Origin: CALMEC01 sp963706315
Lineage (GTDB): Bacteria > Actinomycetota > Thermoleophilia > Miltoncostaeales > Miltoncostaeaceae
Reading direction: 5' to 3'
Length of the DNA stretch: 64,000 nt
NCBI GenBank assembly: GCA_963706315.1
Contig: CAVPMA010000015.1
Coordinates: 496,001-560,000 of the forward strand
Of this stretch, positions 49,245-57,483 are shown piece by piece (the first letter of the stretch is position 1; each line of letters begins with the position of its first letter). The position numbers and the translations under genes are program-made. The notes under the pieces were generated by a model. It had not been told where the DNA came from. It ran no database searches and saw only the letters and a list, made by a program, of their open reading frames with translations.

Positions 49245-49284
49245 CGCTCCGGTCCCGGGACGTCGACGTCCGGGGCCGGGAGCG
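49245..49284. terminator. imperfect long hairpin between aconitase and enoyl-CoA hydratase
   Basis: The stretch from CGCTCCGGTCCCGGG to CCGGGGCCGGGAGCG forms a long imperfect GC-rich hairpin around GACGTCGACGTC. It lies within the 49 bases separating two convergent genes, so it can end transcription from both sides. Confidence 0.5.
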
Positions 49285-49287
49285 CCC

Positions 49288-50050
49288 TCACGCCCCGGTC
49301 CACACCGGCGTGCGCTTCTCGAGGAACGCCGCGAAGCCCTCCTGGGCGTCGGCGGTCGACGAGCACCGCGCCATCACCTCGCCCGCCTGGTCGTAAGCCG
49401 CGTCGAGGCCGAGGTCGAGGTTCGCGTGGAACGCCCGTTTGCCGGTGGCGAGCACGCGCGGGCTGGCTGTGGCGATCCGTTGAGCAAGGGTCATCGTCGA
49501 CTCAGCGAGGTCCGCGGCCGGCACCACGTCGTTGATCAGACCCCCATGCGGCGGCGGTGACGGCATCGACGGGATCGCCCGTGAGCAGCATCCGCATCGC
49601 ACGCTTGCGACCGACGGCACGCACCACTTCCACCATCGGCGTCGTGCAGAAGAAGCCAATCCGCACGCCCGGTGTCGCGAACGTGGCGGTCTCGCTTGCG
49701 ACGGCGAGGTCGCATGCCGCCACGAGCTGGCACCCCGCGGCGGTCGCCACGCCATGCACCTGCGCGATCACGGGCTGCGGCGCGTGATGGATCGCGAGCA
49801 TCAGCTCGCCGCACTCCCGGAAGAGCTCGTCGTAGAACGCCTCGTCGCCCTCGCGCATCTCGCGCAGGTCATGACCGGCGCTGAAGACCGGGCCGGTGGA
49901 CGCGATGACGATCACCGCGGCGTCGCCCTGATCGAGGGCGGCGCGCAGCGCGCGGATGGTCTCGAGCGACAGCGGATTGCGACGATCCGGCCGGTTCAGG
50001 GTGATCGTGAGAACCGGTCCGTCGTGCGTGACGAACAGCGGGTCGCTCAT
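49288..50050 (-). pseudogene. enoyl-CoA hydratase/isomerase (crotonase) with one frameshift
   Basis: From ATG 50050 (GGAGG 6 bases upstream) the protein reads LTITLNRPDRRNPLS, then the oxyanion-hole segments AGHDLREM and VHGVATAAGCQLVAACDL and on to VDAVTAAAWG. The frame then breaks at a run of five C on the plus strand (49541-49545). Taking out one base restores LINDVVPAADLAE, then a normal crotonase tail ending FLEKRTPVWTG. The intact product would be about 253 residues. A homopolymer error in the sequence is as likely as a true mutation. The family hydrates or isomerises enoyl-CoA in beta-oxidation. Confidence 0.85.
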
Positions 50051-50091
50051 GGTGGCCTCCTCGGTGCGCTCCCGGCCAAAGTGTAGTGGGG

Positions 50092-50097
50092 TACGCT
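50092..50097 (+). promoter_or_regulatory. -10 hexamer TACGCT, CoA-binding protein gene
   Basis: TACGCT lies 7 bases before ATG 50105, as in other genes of the window with no useful ribosome site. Confidence 0.4.
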
Positions 50098-50104
50098 GGA
50101 GACT

Positions 50105-50605
50105 ATGCCGATGCTTGCGGGCATGACCCAGGGGGCGCCGAGCGACGAGGTGCGGCGCATGCTGCTGCGGTACGACCGGCTCGCCGTCGTCGGCCTGTCG
50201 CCCACCGCGTCGCGCCCGAGCTACCGGGCGATGGTGCACATGAGGGCCTACGGCTACGACATCACGCCGGTGAACCCCATGTGCGACGAGGTGCTCGGCT
50301 TCCCGTCCGTCGCGACGCTGGCCGCCGCCGCCGCCCGCGGCCCTCTCGAGATCGTCGACATCTTCCGCAGGGTCGAGGACATCCCGCCGATCGTCGACGA
50401 GGCCATCGAGCTCGGCGCGAAGGTCATCTGGATGCAGCTCGGGCTCTGGCACGCCGAGTCGGCCGAGAAGGCCCGCGCGGCCGGCCTCGAGGTCGTGGAG
50501 GACCGCTGCATCAAGATGGAGCACTGCCGATACTTCGGCGGCCTCAACGTGGTCGGGCTCGCAACCGGCGTGATCGGCTCCCGGAGGATGGGGGTCCCCG
50601 CATAG
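50105..50605 (+). CDS. CoA-binding domain protein (YccU-like)
   Basis: The 166-residue protein is a single Rossmann-type CoA-binding domain: LAVVGLSPTASRPSY, ITPVNPMCDEVLGFPSVATL, a DIFRRVEDIPPIVDEAIELGAKVIWMQLG block and CIKMEHCRYF, all typical of the YccU/PF13380 family. These cytosolic proteins bind CoA derivatives; their job is not settled. ATG 50105 is used, but ATG 50111 or 50123 are possible. Its stop TAG overlaps the only plausible beginning of the next gene, so they are probably coupled. Confidence 0.88.
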   Translation: MPMLAGMTQGAPSDEVRRMLLRYDRLAVVGLSPTASRPSYRAMVHMRAYGYDITPVNPMCDEVLGFPSVATLAAAAARGPLEIVDIFRRVEDIPPIVDEAIELGAKVIWMQLGLWHAESAEKARAAGLEVVEDRCIKMEHCRYFGGLNVVGLATGVIGSRRMGVPA

Positions 50606-51897
50606 ACGCCGCCCGCGCGTTCGGGTTCGACACCATCGCGGTGCATGCCGGCCAGCGGGTCGACCCGGTGACCGGCGCGCGGGCCGTGCCGATCTACCAG
50701 ACGGCGTCCTACGTGTTCGAGGACGCCCAGCACGCCGCCGACCTGTTCGACCTCAACCGGTTCGGCAACATCTACACGCGCATCATGAACCCCACGACGG
50801 CGGTGTTCGAGGAGCGGGTCGCGAGCCTCGAAGGCGGCGTCGGCGCGCTCGCCACCGCGAGTGGCCTGGCCGCCCAGGCGGTGGCGTTCACCACGCTGCT
50901 CGAGGCGGGCGACGAGATCGTGGCGTCCACCCACCTGTACGGCGGGAGCCACAACCAGCTCGCCATCACGCTCGCCCGGTTTGGGATCGTCACCCGGTTC
51001 GTGCCCCCCGGCGACCTTGCGGCGTGGCGCGCGGCGATCGGTCCGAAGACGCGCCTGCTGTACGGGGAGACCATCGGCAACCCGGGCCTCGACGTGCTCG
51101 ACATCAGGGCGATCGCCGACATCGCGGACGACGCGGGCATTCCCCTGGTGATCGACAACACGTTCGCGACGCCATACCTGTGCCGTCCGTTCGAGCACGG
51201 CGCGCACCTCGTGACGCACTCCGCGACGAAGTGGATCGGCGGCCATGGCACCACGATCGGCGGGGTGCTCGTCGACAGCGGTCGCTACGACTGGGCGGCG
51301 GGCGTGTTCCCCGGCCTGGTCGACCCGAGCCCGGGGTACCGGGGCATGCGGTTCGTCGAGACGTTCGGGAACTTCGCGTTTATCATGAAGGCCCGGGTCG
51401 AGACGATGCGCGACCTCGGCCCGGCGATGGCGCCGTTCAACGCGTTCCTGCTGCTGCAGGGGCTCGAGACGCTGTCACTGCGAATGGATCGACACGTCGC
51501 CAACGCCCTCGCGGTCGCCGAGTTCCTGCACGGGCATCTGGCGGTCGAGTGGGTGAACTACCCGGGCCTCGCCGACAGCCCCTTCCGCTCGGCGGCCGAG
51601 CGCTACCTCCCGCTGGGGGCCGGATCGATGGTCACGTTCGGGATTCGCGGGGGCAGGCCCGCAGGCGAGCGGTTCATCGCGGCCTGCGAGCTGTGCAGCC
51701 ATCTGGCGAACGTCGGCGATGCGAAGACCCTGGTGATCCACCCGGCCTCCACGACCCACCGCAGGCTCGATCCGGAGACGCTGGCCGCCAGCGGCGTGAC
51801 CGAGGACATGATTCGCATCTCGGTGGGCATCGAGACGGTCGATGACATCGTCTGGGACATCGCACGTGCGCTCGATGTCGCGGGGAGCGCGGGGTGA
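50602..51897 (+). CDS. metY: O-acetylhomoserine sulfhydrylase (start codon unclear)
   Basis: The protein of about 431 residues belongs to the Cys/Met metabolism PLP family. Seen are FDTIAVHAGQRVDPVTGARAVP, the YTRIMNPTT segment, VIDNTFATPYLC, the PLP-Lys motif THSATKWIGGHGT, and the C-terminal VGDAKTLVIHPASTTH typical of MetY/CysD enzymes that form homocysteine from O-acetylhomoserine and sulfide. No ATG, GTG or TTG lies at the expected start; an ATA (50602) overlaps the previous stop. One extra G in the G-run near 50590 would create ATG GGG GGT. The next canonical codon (GTG 50641) would cut into the conserved HAGQ block. The stop overlaps the next gene. Confidence 0.88.
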   Translation: MDAARAFGFDTIAVHAGQRVDPVTGARAVPIYQTASYVFEDAQHAADLFDLNRFGNIYTRIMNPTTAVFEERVASLEGGVGALATASGLAAQAVAFTTLLEAGDEIVASTHLYGGSHNQLAITLARFGIVTRFVPPGDLAAWRAAIGPKTRLLYGETIGNPGLDVLDIRAIADIADDAGIPLVIDNTFATPYLCRPFEHGAHLVTHSATKWIGGHGTTIGGVLVDSGRYDWAAGVFPGLVDPSPGYRGMRFVETFGNFAFIMKARVETMRDLGPAMAPFNAFLLLQGLETLSLRMDRHVANALAVAEFLHGHLAVEWVNYPGLADSPFRSAAERYLPLGAGSMVTFGIRGGRPAGERFIAACELCSHLANVGDAKTLVIHPASTTHRRLDPETLAASGVTEDMIRISVGIETVDDIVWDIARALDVAGSAG

Positions 51898-52307
51898 TGG
51901 AACCGTCGATCGACAGCCTGCTGCTGGCCGACTTCGCCGAGGTCGTCAACGGGAAGCTCTACCTCATGGGCGGCGGGTTCACGGCGGTGCAGCTCGCCGA
52001 CTTCGAGCAGCCGCACCGGTTCTTCGTCGCGGCGGCGCTGCGGATTCCGTGGACCCACACGAATCTCCCGATCGACATCGCCGGGCGGCTCGAGACCCTC
52101 GACGCCGAGCCCATCGACTGCTGGAGCCTGGAAGGGCAGCTCGAGGCCGGCCGCGCTCCGGGTCAGCGAAGCGGCGACACCATCACGATGTTCGCCGCGC
52201 CGGTGGAGCTGAGCGTGCCGGGGCCCATGGACATCGTCCTGCGCTTCACCTTCGGCACCGACGAGCGCACCGCGCGCTTCAAGCTGCTCGACGGGAACGG
52301 CGAGTAG
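51897..52307 (+). CDS. uncharacterised protein (DUF6941-like)
   Basis: The 136-residue protein begins MEPSIDSLLLADFAEVVNGKLYLMGGGF and has a central ALRIPWTHTNLPIDIAGRLETLD. The LADAA.VV.GKLY..GGG....VPW..TN pattern is one I connect with DUF6941, frequent in Actinobacteria and of unknown function; the assignment is from memory. It looks like an all-beta fold. ATG 51897 overlaps the sulfhydrylase stop (TGATG); a GTG three bases earlier is possible. Its end overlaps the convergent PAP2-like gene by 29 bases. Confidence 0.7.
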   Translation: MEPSIDSLLLADFAEVVNGKLYLMGGGFTAVQLADFEQPHRFFVAAALRIPWTHTNLPIDIAGRLETLDAEPIDCWSLEGQLEAGRAPGQRSGDTITMFAAPVELSVPGPMDIVLRFTFGTDERTARFKLLDGNGE

Positions 52308-53088
52308 TCGGAGCCGGTCGTGCCGGTCCGGTTGCGCGGTGCTCGCGCCAGCGGGCGACGGCGAAGCCGGCGGCGGTGAGCGCCAGACCCGCTCCGACGT
52401 CGAACACGAAGTGGTTGCCCGTTGCGATGACGGAGAGCACGACCAAAGGACCCCACGCGAGGCCGGCGATGCGAAGCGGAAGCCATCGCGAGCTCGCGAA
52501 CACCGCGAGCCCGAGGGCGAAGGCGAACCCCGCGTGCAGGCTCGGCACCGCGGCGTACGGGTTGAACAGCAGGGTGGTCGAACCGGTGGCCAGGCCGATC
52601 GGCGTATCGGTGCTCACGGCGTCGGCGAACCCCAGCCCGGCGAGTCGCGGCGGGGCGGTCGGGAACAGCGCGTAGATCGGCAGCGCGAGAACCCAGGTTG
52701 CGAGGAGGGTAGTGCGAAGCCGCCGGTACACCCCGCGATCCGCCCGGTAGACGAACACCACTCCGGCGGCCAGCACCACCGTCTGCGCCGCCAGGTAGAT
52801 CCAGCCGAGCACCGCGAGCCATGGGGTGCCGAGGAGGGCGCCTTGCACCGACCGCTCGATGCCGACGCCGAGCCGCGCCTGCGCGTCGAACACCCACCTG
52901 GCGTTGTCGAGCGCGTCGTCGGCGTCCCCCCGGATCGCGACACGGACCCCCTGGTAGGCGAGGTACGCGGCCGCGAAGAGCACAACCTCCCTCCACCATC
53001 CCGCGGTGCGCTCACCGACCGCCGAGCGCCAGCCCCCGGGCTCGGAGGCGGAGGGGCGGCTGACGGGTATCCCGGCTGCGTGTCCCAT
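52279..53088 (-). CDS. PAP2-superfamily membrane protein (PAP2_3 type)
   Basis: The 269-residue protein has about six membrane helices and a phosphatase core: FPTAPPRLAG (motif 1 area), AVPSLHAGFAF (motif 2) and ATGNHFVFDVGAG (motif 3). This is the PAP2_3/inositolphosphorylceramide-synthase-like variant, which removes phosphate from, or transfers headgroups to, membrane lipids. The long Ala/Arg/Pro C-terminal tail (after about 245) is unstructured. ATG 53088 is used without a strong ribosome site. It lies just downstream of the MFS exporter gene, 14 bases after its stop. Confidence 0.82.
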   Translation of the reverse strand: MGHAAGIPVSRPSASEPGGWRSAVGERTAGWWREVVLFAAAYLAYQGVRVAIRGDADDALDNARWVFDAQARLGVGIERSVQGALLGTPWLAVLGWIYLAAQTVVLAAGVVFVYRADRGVYRRLRTTLLATWVLALPIYALFPTAPPRLAGLGFADAVSTDTPIGLATGSTTLLFNPYAAVPSLHAGFAFALGLAVFASSRWLPLRIAGLAWGPLVVLSVIATGNHFVFDVGAGLALTAAGFAVARWREHRATGPARPAPTTRRSRRAA

Positions 53089-53102
53089 GGCGTCGGGGCG
53101 CC

Positions 53103-54584
53103 CTACGGCATCGCCGTTGCGGGGAGCTCGGCCTCCTGGATCGCCGCAACGTCGCGGGGGCGCACGAGGAGCGCGATGACGATCGCCCCGAGCACCATCA
53201 GCCCGGCGCCGGTCAGGAACGCCACCTGGAATCCGTCGACCGTGGCCTCGGCGCGCTCGGCGGCCGTCGGCGCGTCGCCGAACGCCACGAGGCTGTCGGC
53301 GGTGCGGTTGCTCGCGAGCGTCGAGAGGATGGCGATGCCGAGTGCCCCGCCGATCTGCTGCGATGTGTTGAACAGGCCCGATGCCAGGCCGGAGTCCTCC
53401 CGGCCGACGTTCGTCGTGGCGATCAGGGTGAGCGGGACGAACACGAACCCGAGCCCGATGCCCATGACGATGAGGCCGGGAAGGACATCCGCAACGTACG
53501 AGCCCGTTGCGGTCGCGAACGACAGGAACACGAGCCCGACCCCCGCCACGAGGGTTCCGGCGAGCGCCACCCCGCGCACGCCGAAGCGGGGGATGAGGCG
53601 CTGTGCGAGCCCCGATGCCGCGATCACGCCACCGGTCAGCGGCAGGAAGCCGAGGCCGGTCTCGACCGGCGACATGTGCAGCACGTCCTGCAGGTAGAGC
53701 GTCGACAGGAAGAACACCGCGAACATGCCCCCGGCGACGACCAGCATCGACGCGTTCGCCGCGCTCAGCGATCGCGTCCGGAAGATGCCGAGTCGCACCA
53801 GCGGATGCGAGGACCGCAGCTCAATCGCGACGAACGCGACGATGAGCGCCGCGGCGCCCGCGATCAGGCCGAGCGTCCGCCCCGAGCCCCAGCCGTAGTC
53901 CTGGGCTTTCACGATCCCGTACACCAGGAGCATCAGCCCACTGGTCACCGTCGCGGCGCCGGCGAGGTCGAATCCCCGGCGGCCGTGCACCCGCGACTCC
54001 GGCAGGACTCGGGCGGCGAGCGCGATCGTCAGGATCCCGACCGGCAGGTTGACGAAGAAGATCCAGCGCCAGGACAGGTATTCGGTCAGAACCCCGCCGA
54101 GGAGCAGTCCGAGCGCTCCGCCCCCAACGGCGATCGCCGCCCAGATACCCAGTGCGCGGGTGCGCTCGCGGCCTTCGGAAAACGTGTTCGTCACGATCGA
54201 CAGCGCGGCGGGAGACACGAGGGCGGCGCCGAGGCCCTGCAGCGCGCGAGCGCCGACGAGGAGCTCGGGCGACGTCGCGAGACCGTCGAGCAGCGATGCG
54301 AACGTGAAGAGCGCGACGCCCGCGACGAAGAGGTTCCGGCGGCCGAAGAGGTCAGCGGCGCGCCCACCCAGCAGCAGGAACCCGCCGAACATCAGCGCGT
54401 ACGCGTTCAGCACCCACTGGAGCGATGTCGGCGAGAACCCGAGGTCGGCCTGGATCGTCGGCAGCGCCACGTTCACGATGGTCGCATCGAGGACGACCAT
54501 GAACTGCCCCAGGCAGACGACGAGGAGGATGAGCCAGGCGGGGGATCTGCGGGCGGCGTCGGCGGCCCTCGTCATCGCGTTCAC
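53103..54584 (-). CDS. MFS drug exporter of the DHA2 (14-helix EmrB/QacA) family
   Basis: The 493-residue protein has about 14 helices and the DHA2 signatures: motif D1 LDATIVNVALPTIQADLG near the start, GGRAADLFGRRNLFVAG (motif A) and a motif-C-like WAAIAVGGGALGLLLGG. It exports toxic compounds using the proton gradient. GTG 54584 is preferred (AGGAG 8 bases upstream) over ATG 54575. A strong promoter and palindromic operator lie between it and the divergent TetR gene, so it is almost certainly repressed by that regulator and induced by its substrate. Confidence 0.92.
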   Translation of the reverse strand: MNAMTRAADAARRSPAWLILLVVCLGQFMVVLDATIVNVALPTIQADLGFSPTSLQWVLNAYALMFGGFLLLGGRAADLFGRRNLFVAGVALFTFASLLDGLATSPELLVGARALQGLGAALVSPAALSIVTNTFSEGRERTRALGIWAAIAVGGGALGLLLGGVLTEYLSWRWIFFVNLPVGILTIALAARVLPESRVHGRRGFDLAGAATVTSGLMLLVYGIVKAQDYGWGSGRTLGLIAGAAALIVAFVAIELRSSHPLVRLGIFRTRSLSAANASMLVVAGGMFAVFFLSTLYLQDVLHMSPVETGLGFLPLTGGVIAASGLAQRLIPRFGVRGVALAGTLVAGVGLVFLSFATATGSYVADVLPGLIVMGIGLGFVFVPLTLIATTNVGREDSGLASGLFNTSQQIGGALGIAILSTLASNRTADSLVAFGDAPTAAERAEATVDGFQVAFLTGAGLMVLGAIVIALLVRPRDVAAIQEAELPATAMP

Positions 54585-54649
54585 GTGCGTTGCTCCTGGT
54601 GTTGTCGGTCCGTCATGGCGTCCGCCGTCACATCCGACGGCGAGGAAAC

Positions 54650-54664
54650 TGGCAGTGACTGCCA
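54650..54664. promoter_or_regulatory. palindromic operator TGGCAGTGACTGCCA
   Basis: TGGCAGT and ACTGCCA form a perfect 7-1-7 palindrome directly after the minus-strand -10 of the MFS gene, over its predicted transcription start. It is the obvious binding site for the divergently encoded TetR repressor. Confidence 0.65.
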
Positions 54665-54693
54665 CTTATACACACCATGCCGATAAGAGTCAA
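54665..54693 (-). promoter_or_regulatory. promoter of the MFS exporter gene
   Basis: On the minus strand TTGACT (54693-54688), a 17-base spacer and TATAAG (54670-54665) form the closest match to a housekeeping promoter in the window. It leaves a leader of about 74 bases before GTG 54584. Confidence 0.65.
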
Positions 54694-54694
54694 G

Positions 54695-54722
54695 CTGACA
54701 CCGCGGCGGCGCCTGTTACAAT
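54695..54722 (+). promoter_or_regulatory. promoter of the tetR gene, leaderless
   Basis: CTGACA (54695-54700), a 16-base spacer and TACAAT (54717-54722) lie 6 bases before ATG 54729, so the mRNA should begin at the ATG. GGAGG at 54723-54727 is too close to serve as a ribosome site. Confidence 0.55.
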
Positions 54723-54728
54723 GGAGGC

Positions 54729-55355
54729 ATGGCTGAGGCAGCCGCCCCGCAGACCGCCGAGCTCCGCGTCCGATCGGGACTGCGGGAGCGCACGAAGGCG
54801 CGCACGCGTCGGGAATTGATCGACGCGGCGTTCACGCTCTTCGCCGAGCGCGGCTTCGAGGCGTGCACCGTCGACGAGATCGCCGAGGCGGCAGACGTCT
54901 CGCCGCGAACCTTCTTCCGGTACTTCCCGGTCAAAGAGGATGTCGCGCTGGCGCGCCTCGAGGACGAGTCGGCCCTGATCGTCGAGCATCTGGCCAGGCG
55001 GCCCGCGTCGGAGTCGCCGCTCACGGCCCTTCGCGAGGCGCTGCGGGAGCCGCTGGACCGCCTCAAGGGCGAGCAGCAGCTCTGCGGGATCATGAAGATG
55101 GTGGAGAGCTGCCCGAGCCTGGTGGCGCGCCAGATGGCCTTGCGCGCCGACAAGGAGGAGCGGCTGGCGGTGGTGCTGGCGGCGCGCATGGCCGTCGACG
55201 CCGCAGCCGATCCGCGTCCCCGCCTGATCGCGACGACCTTCATGGCGGCCGTCGGGCAGGCGTACCGCACGTGGATCGAGGATGGCATGCCGGACGATCT
55301 CGACGCGCGCATCGACACGCTGACCGAGTTGCTGCGAGGTGGCCTGGAGGGCTGA
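54729..55355 (+). CDS. TetR family transcriptional repressor
   Basis: The 208-residue protein has the TetR N-terminal helix-turn-helix (RTRRELIDAAFTLFAERGFEACTVDEIAEAADVS spans residues about 26-59, then PRTFFRYFPVKED) and a helical ligand-binding/dimer domain (EHLARRPASESPLTALREAL, then LIATTFMAAVGQAYRTWIEDG). It is divergent from the DHA2 exporter and should bind the palindrome at 54650-54664. Binding there would block the exporter promoter and lie about 30 bases upstream of its own -35. Confidence 0.93.
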   Translation: MAEAAAPQTAELRVRSGLRERTKARTRRELIDAAFTLFAERGFEACTVDEIAEAADVSPRTFFRYFPVKEDVALARLEDESALIVEHLARRPASESPLTALREALREPLDRLKGEQQLCGIMKMVESCPSLVARQMALRADKEERLAVVLAARMAVDAAADPRPRLIATTFMAAVGQAYRTWIEDGMPDDLDARIDTLTELLRGGLEG

Positions 55356-55361
55356 GCCCGG

Positions 55362-56138
55362 TCAGCCGCCCGCGCGGATCACGCGAAGGAGCGGCTCGGT
55401 GAGCCCGGGCCGCGCGGCCATGACGCCGTCGGCGCCGCCCGGTTCGGCGGGCAGATGGGTCACCGTTCCCCCGGCGGCGCGCACCAGCATCGCGCCGGCG
55501 GCCCAGTCCCAGGCCGACAGGCCGGTCTCGTAGAAGGCGTCGAGGCGACCGCCGGCGACCCATGCGAGGTCGAGGGCGGCGGAGCCGAAGCGCCGCACGT
55601 CGCGCACATCGGGGAGCCAGTCGACGAGGAGCGACGCCTGGCGGGCCCGCTGCTCGGCCACATACGAGAAGCCCGTTCCGACGAGTGCCTCGGCCACCGC
55701 GCCGCTCGCGGCGAGCACCAGTCGCTCCCCGTCGAGATGGGCGGCGCCCGCCGCGGCGCTGAACGTCTCGCCGCGCATCGGATCGTGCACCACGCCGACC
55801 AGGTCACCGTCCGGGCCGGTCGCGGCGATGCTCACCGACCAGTGGGGGATGCCCCAGAGGTAGTTGATCGTCCCATCGAGCGGGTCGACGAGCCACCGCA
55901 CCCCCGATGCGCCGTCGGCGCTGCCGCCTTCCTCCGCCAGCAGGCCGTCCTGCGGACGTTCGGTACGGATCAGCTCGAGGATCAGGGCCTCGGCGGCGCG
56001 GTCCGCGTCGCTCACCAGGTCGGTCCGGCTCGACTTGGCGGACAGGCCCGCTTGCGGTCCTCCGAACCGCTCGCGTAGCAGCTCGCCGGCCGCCGTGGCG
56101 GCGCGGACCGCCAGCTCGAGGAGGCCGTCCTCGCTCAC
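55362..56138 (-). CDS. inositol monophosphatase family protein
   Basis: The 258-residue protein has the metal-binding motifs of the IMPase/FBPase-like family: Glu in GLLAEEGG, Asp residues in VDPLDGTINYLWGIPHWS, and Asp in SAWDWAAGAMLVRAAGG. It removes a phosphate from inositol phosphate, or possibly histidinol phosphate or fructose bisphosphate; specificity is not readable. GTG 56138 overlaps the stop of the VOC gene (GTGA), so the two are co-translated. Six bases separate it from the end of tetR. Confidence 0.9.
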   Translation of the reverse strand: MSEDGLLELAVRAATAAGELLRERFGGPQAGLSAKSSRTDLVSDADRAAEALILELIRTERPQDGLLAEEGGSADGASGVRWLVDPLDGTINYLWGIPHWSVSIAATGPDGDLVGVVHDPMRGETFSAAAGAAHLDGERLVLAASGAVAEALVGTGFSYVAEQRARQASLLVDWLPDVRDVRRFGSAALDLAWVAGGRLDAFYETGLSAWDWAAGAMLVRAAGGTVTHLPAEPGGADGVMAARPGLTEPLLRVIRAGG

Positions 56139-56500
56139 GCCGGCGGGTCGGGCGGCGGGACGGCGAACAGCTCCACGAGGTTCCCCGCGGGGTCGCGGAC
56201 GAACCACCGCTCCTCGCCCCAGATGCGCGCGGCTTCGAGGGGCTGCTGACCGAATCGCCGGCACCGGTCCAGGGTCGCCGTGAGGTCGTCGACCTGCAGC
56301 GCGAGGTGGCCGAACGAGTCCGGCGCCCCGGGGCCGTCCAGCAGGTGGACGTGGTCCCCGTCGCCGAAGCGAAACCAGGCGCGTCCCGCGAGGTTCGGGA
56401 TCCGCTGCATCCCGATCGCGTCCTCGTAGAACGCGCAGCAGGCGTCGAATGCGGCATCCGGCACCTGGACCGACGCGTGCTGAAGCCGAACGGCGACCAT
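56135..56500 (-). CDS. VOC family (glyoxalase/dioxygenase-like) protein
   Basis: The 121-residue protein has two beta-alpha-beta-beta-beta modules. The first is LQHASVQVPDAAFDACCAFYEDAIGM with GDGDHVHLL; the second is GHLALQVDDLTATLDRCRR with WFVRDPAGNLVELFAVP, whose last Glu is a usual metal ligand. The function is not specific (lyase, dioxygenase or binding protein). ATG 56500 is preceded by TAACCT at 6 bases. It is divergent from ispH and coupled to the IMPase gene. Confidence 0.85.
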   Translation of the reverse strand: MVAVRLQHASVQVPDAAFDACCAFYEDAIGMQRIPNLAGRAWFRFGDGDHVHLLDGPGAPDSFGHLALQVDDLTATLDRCRRFGQQPLEAARIWGEERWFVRDPAGNLVELFAVPPPDPPA

Positions 56501-56506
56501 TGACCC

Positions 56507-56512
56507 AGGTTA
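56507..56512 (-). promoter_or_regulatory. -10 hexamer TAACCT, leaderless VOC mRNA
   Basis: TAACCT is 6 bases before ATG 56500 and the sequence between them (GGGTCA) is nearly the same as that before the membrane-protein gene at 18527 (GGGTCG). Confidence 0.45.
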
Positions 56513-56535
56513 GTCGAGGCCGGGTGCCGCTGGGG

Positions 56536-56541
56536 TACGCT
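56536..56541 (+). promoter_or_regulatory. -10 hexamer TACGCT, leaderless ispH mRNA
   Basis: TACGCT lies 6 bases before GTG 56548; no ribosome site is present. Confidence 0.45.
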
Positions 56542-56547
56542 ACCCGG

Positions 56548-57483
56548 GTGAGTCACAAAGTCACCCTCATCGCCCCGCGGGGCTATTGCGCCGGCGTCGA
56601 CCGCGCCATCGAGACGGTGGAGCGGGCGCTCGCGGAGCACGGCGCGCCGATCTACGTGCGCGGCGAGATCGTCCACAACAAGCACGTGGTCGCGACGCTG
56701 GCGGAGAAGGGCGCCGTGTTCGTCGACAGCCCGAGCGACGTCCCCGCGGGCGCGACGATCATCCTCTCGGCGCACGGGAGTGCCCCCGACGTCTACCGCG
56801 AGTGCGAGGCCCGCGACCTCGTCGTGATCGACGCGACCTGCCCCCTCGTCAGCAAGGTGCATGCCGAGGTGCGCCGGTACGCCGGGCGCGGCGCCACCGT
56901 CCTGCTCGTCGGCCACGCCGACCACGACGAGGTGATCGGAACGCGGGGCGAGGCGCCCGACCAGGTCATCCTCGTCGAGGACGTCGCACAGGCCGAGGCG
57001 GTCGAGGTGCCCGACCCCGAGAACGTCGCGCTGACGACGCAGACCACCCTGTCGCTCGACGACACTACCGCCATCGTTGCGGTGCTTCGCCGCAGGTTCC
57101 CGGCGCTGCGCGAGCCCGCCTCGAGCGACATCTGCTACGCCACCCAGAACCGCCAGGACGCGGTCAAGCAGGCGGTCACCGCGGGCGCGGATCTGGTGCT
57201 CGTCGTCGGTTCCAAGAACTCCTCCAACTCGCAGCGCCTCGTCGAGGTCGCGAGGTCCGGCGGGGCGGGTGCCTACCTCATCGACTCCCGCGCGGATCTC
57301 GACCCGGCGTGGCTCGAAGGGCATCGGCGGGTCTCGCTCACATCCGGCGCATCGGCGCCGGAGGAGCTCGTGCAGGGCGTCGCGGCCTGGCTCGCCGAGC
57401 GCGGTTGGGCCCGTGGCGGCCAGGAAGTCCCCAGCGACGAGGGGGTTGTGTTCGCGCTCCCCGCGGAGCTTCGCGCCGGCTGA
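56548..57483 (+). CDS. ispH: 4-hydroxy-3-methylbut-2-enyl diphosphate reductase
   Basis: The 311-residue iron-sulfur enzyme makes IPP and DMAPP in the last step of the MEP pathway. The three cluster Cys are at 14 (PRGYCAGVDRA), 98 (ATCPLVSKVH) and 196 (CYATQNRQ). Substrate-binding residues lie in IVHNKHVV, LSAHGSAP and SKNSSNSQRL. Length and spacing match characterised IspH. GTG 56548 starts 13 codons before the first Cys, as usual. Confidence 0.97.
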   Translation: MSHKVTLIAPRGYCAGVDRAIETVERALAEHGAPIYVRGEIVHNKHVVATLAEKGAVFVDSPSDVPAGATIILSAHGSAPDVYRECEARDLVVIDATCPLVSKVHAEVRRYAGRGATVLLVGHADHDEVIGTRGEAPDQVILVEDVAQAEAVEVPDPENVALTTQTTLSLDDTTAIVAVLRRRFPALREPASSDICYATQNRQDAVKQAVTAGADLVLVVGSKNSSNSQRLVEVARSGGAGAYLIDSRADLDPAWLEGHRRVSLTSGASAPEELVQGVAAWLAERGWARGGQEVPSDEGVVFALPAELRAG

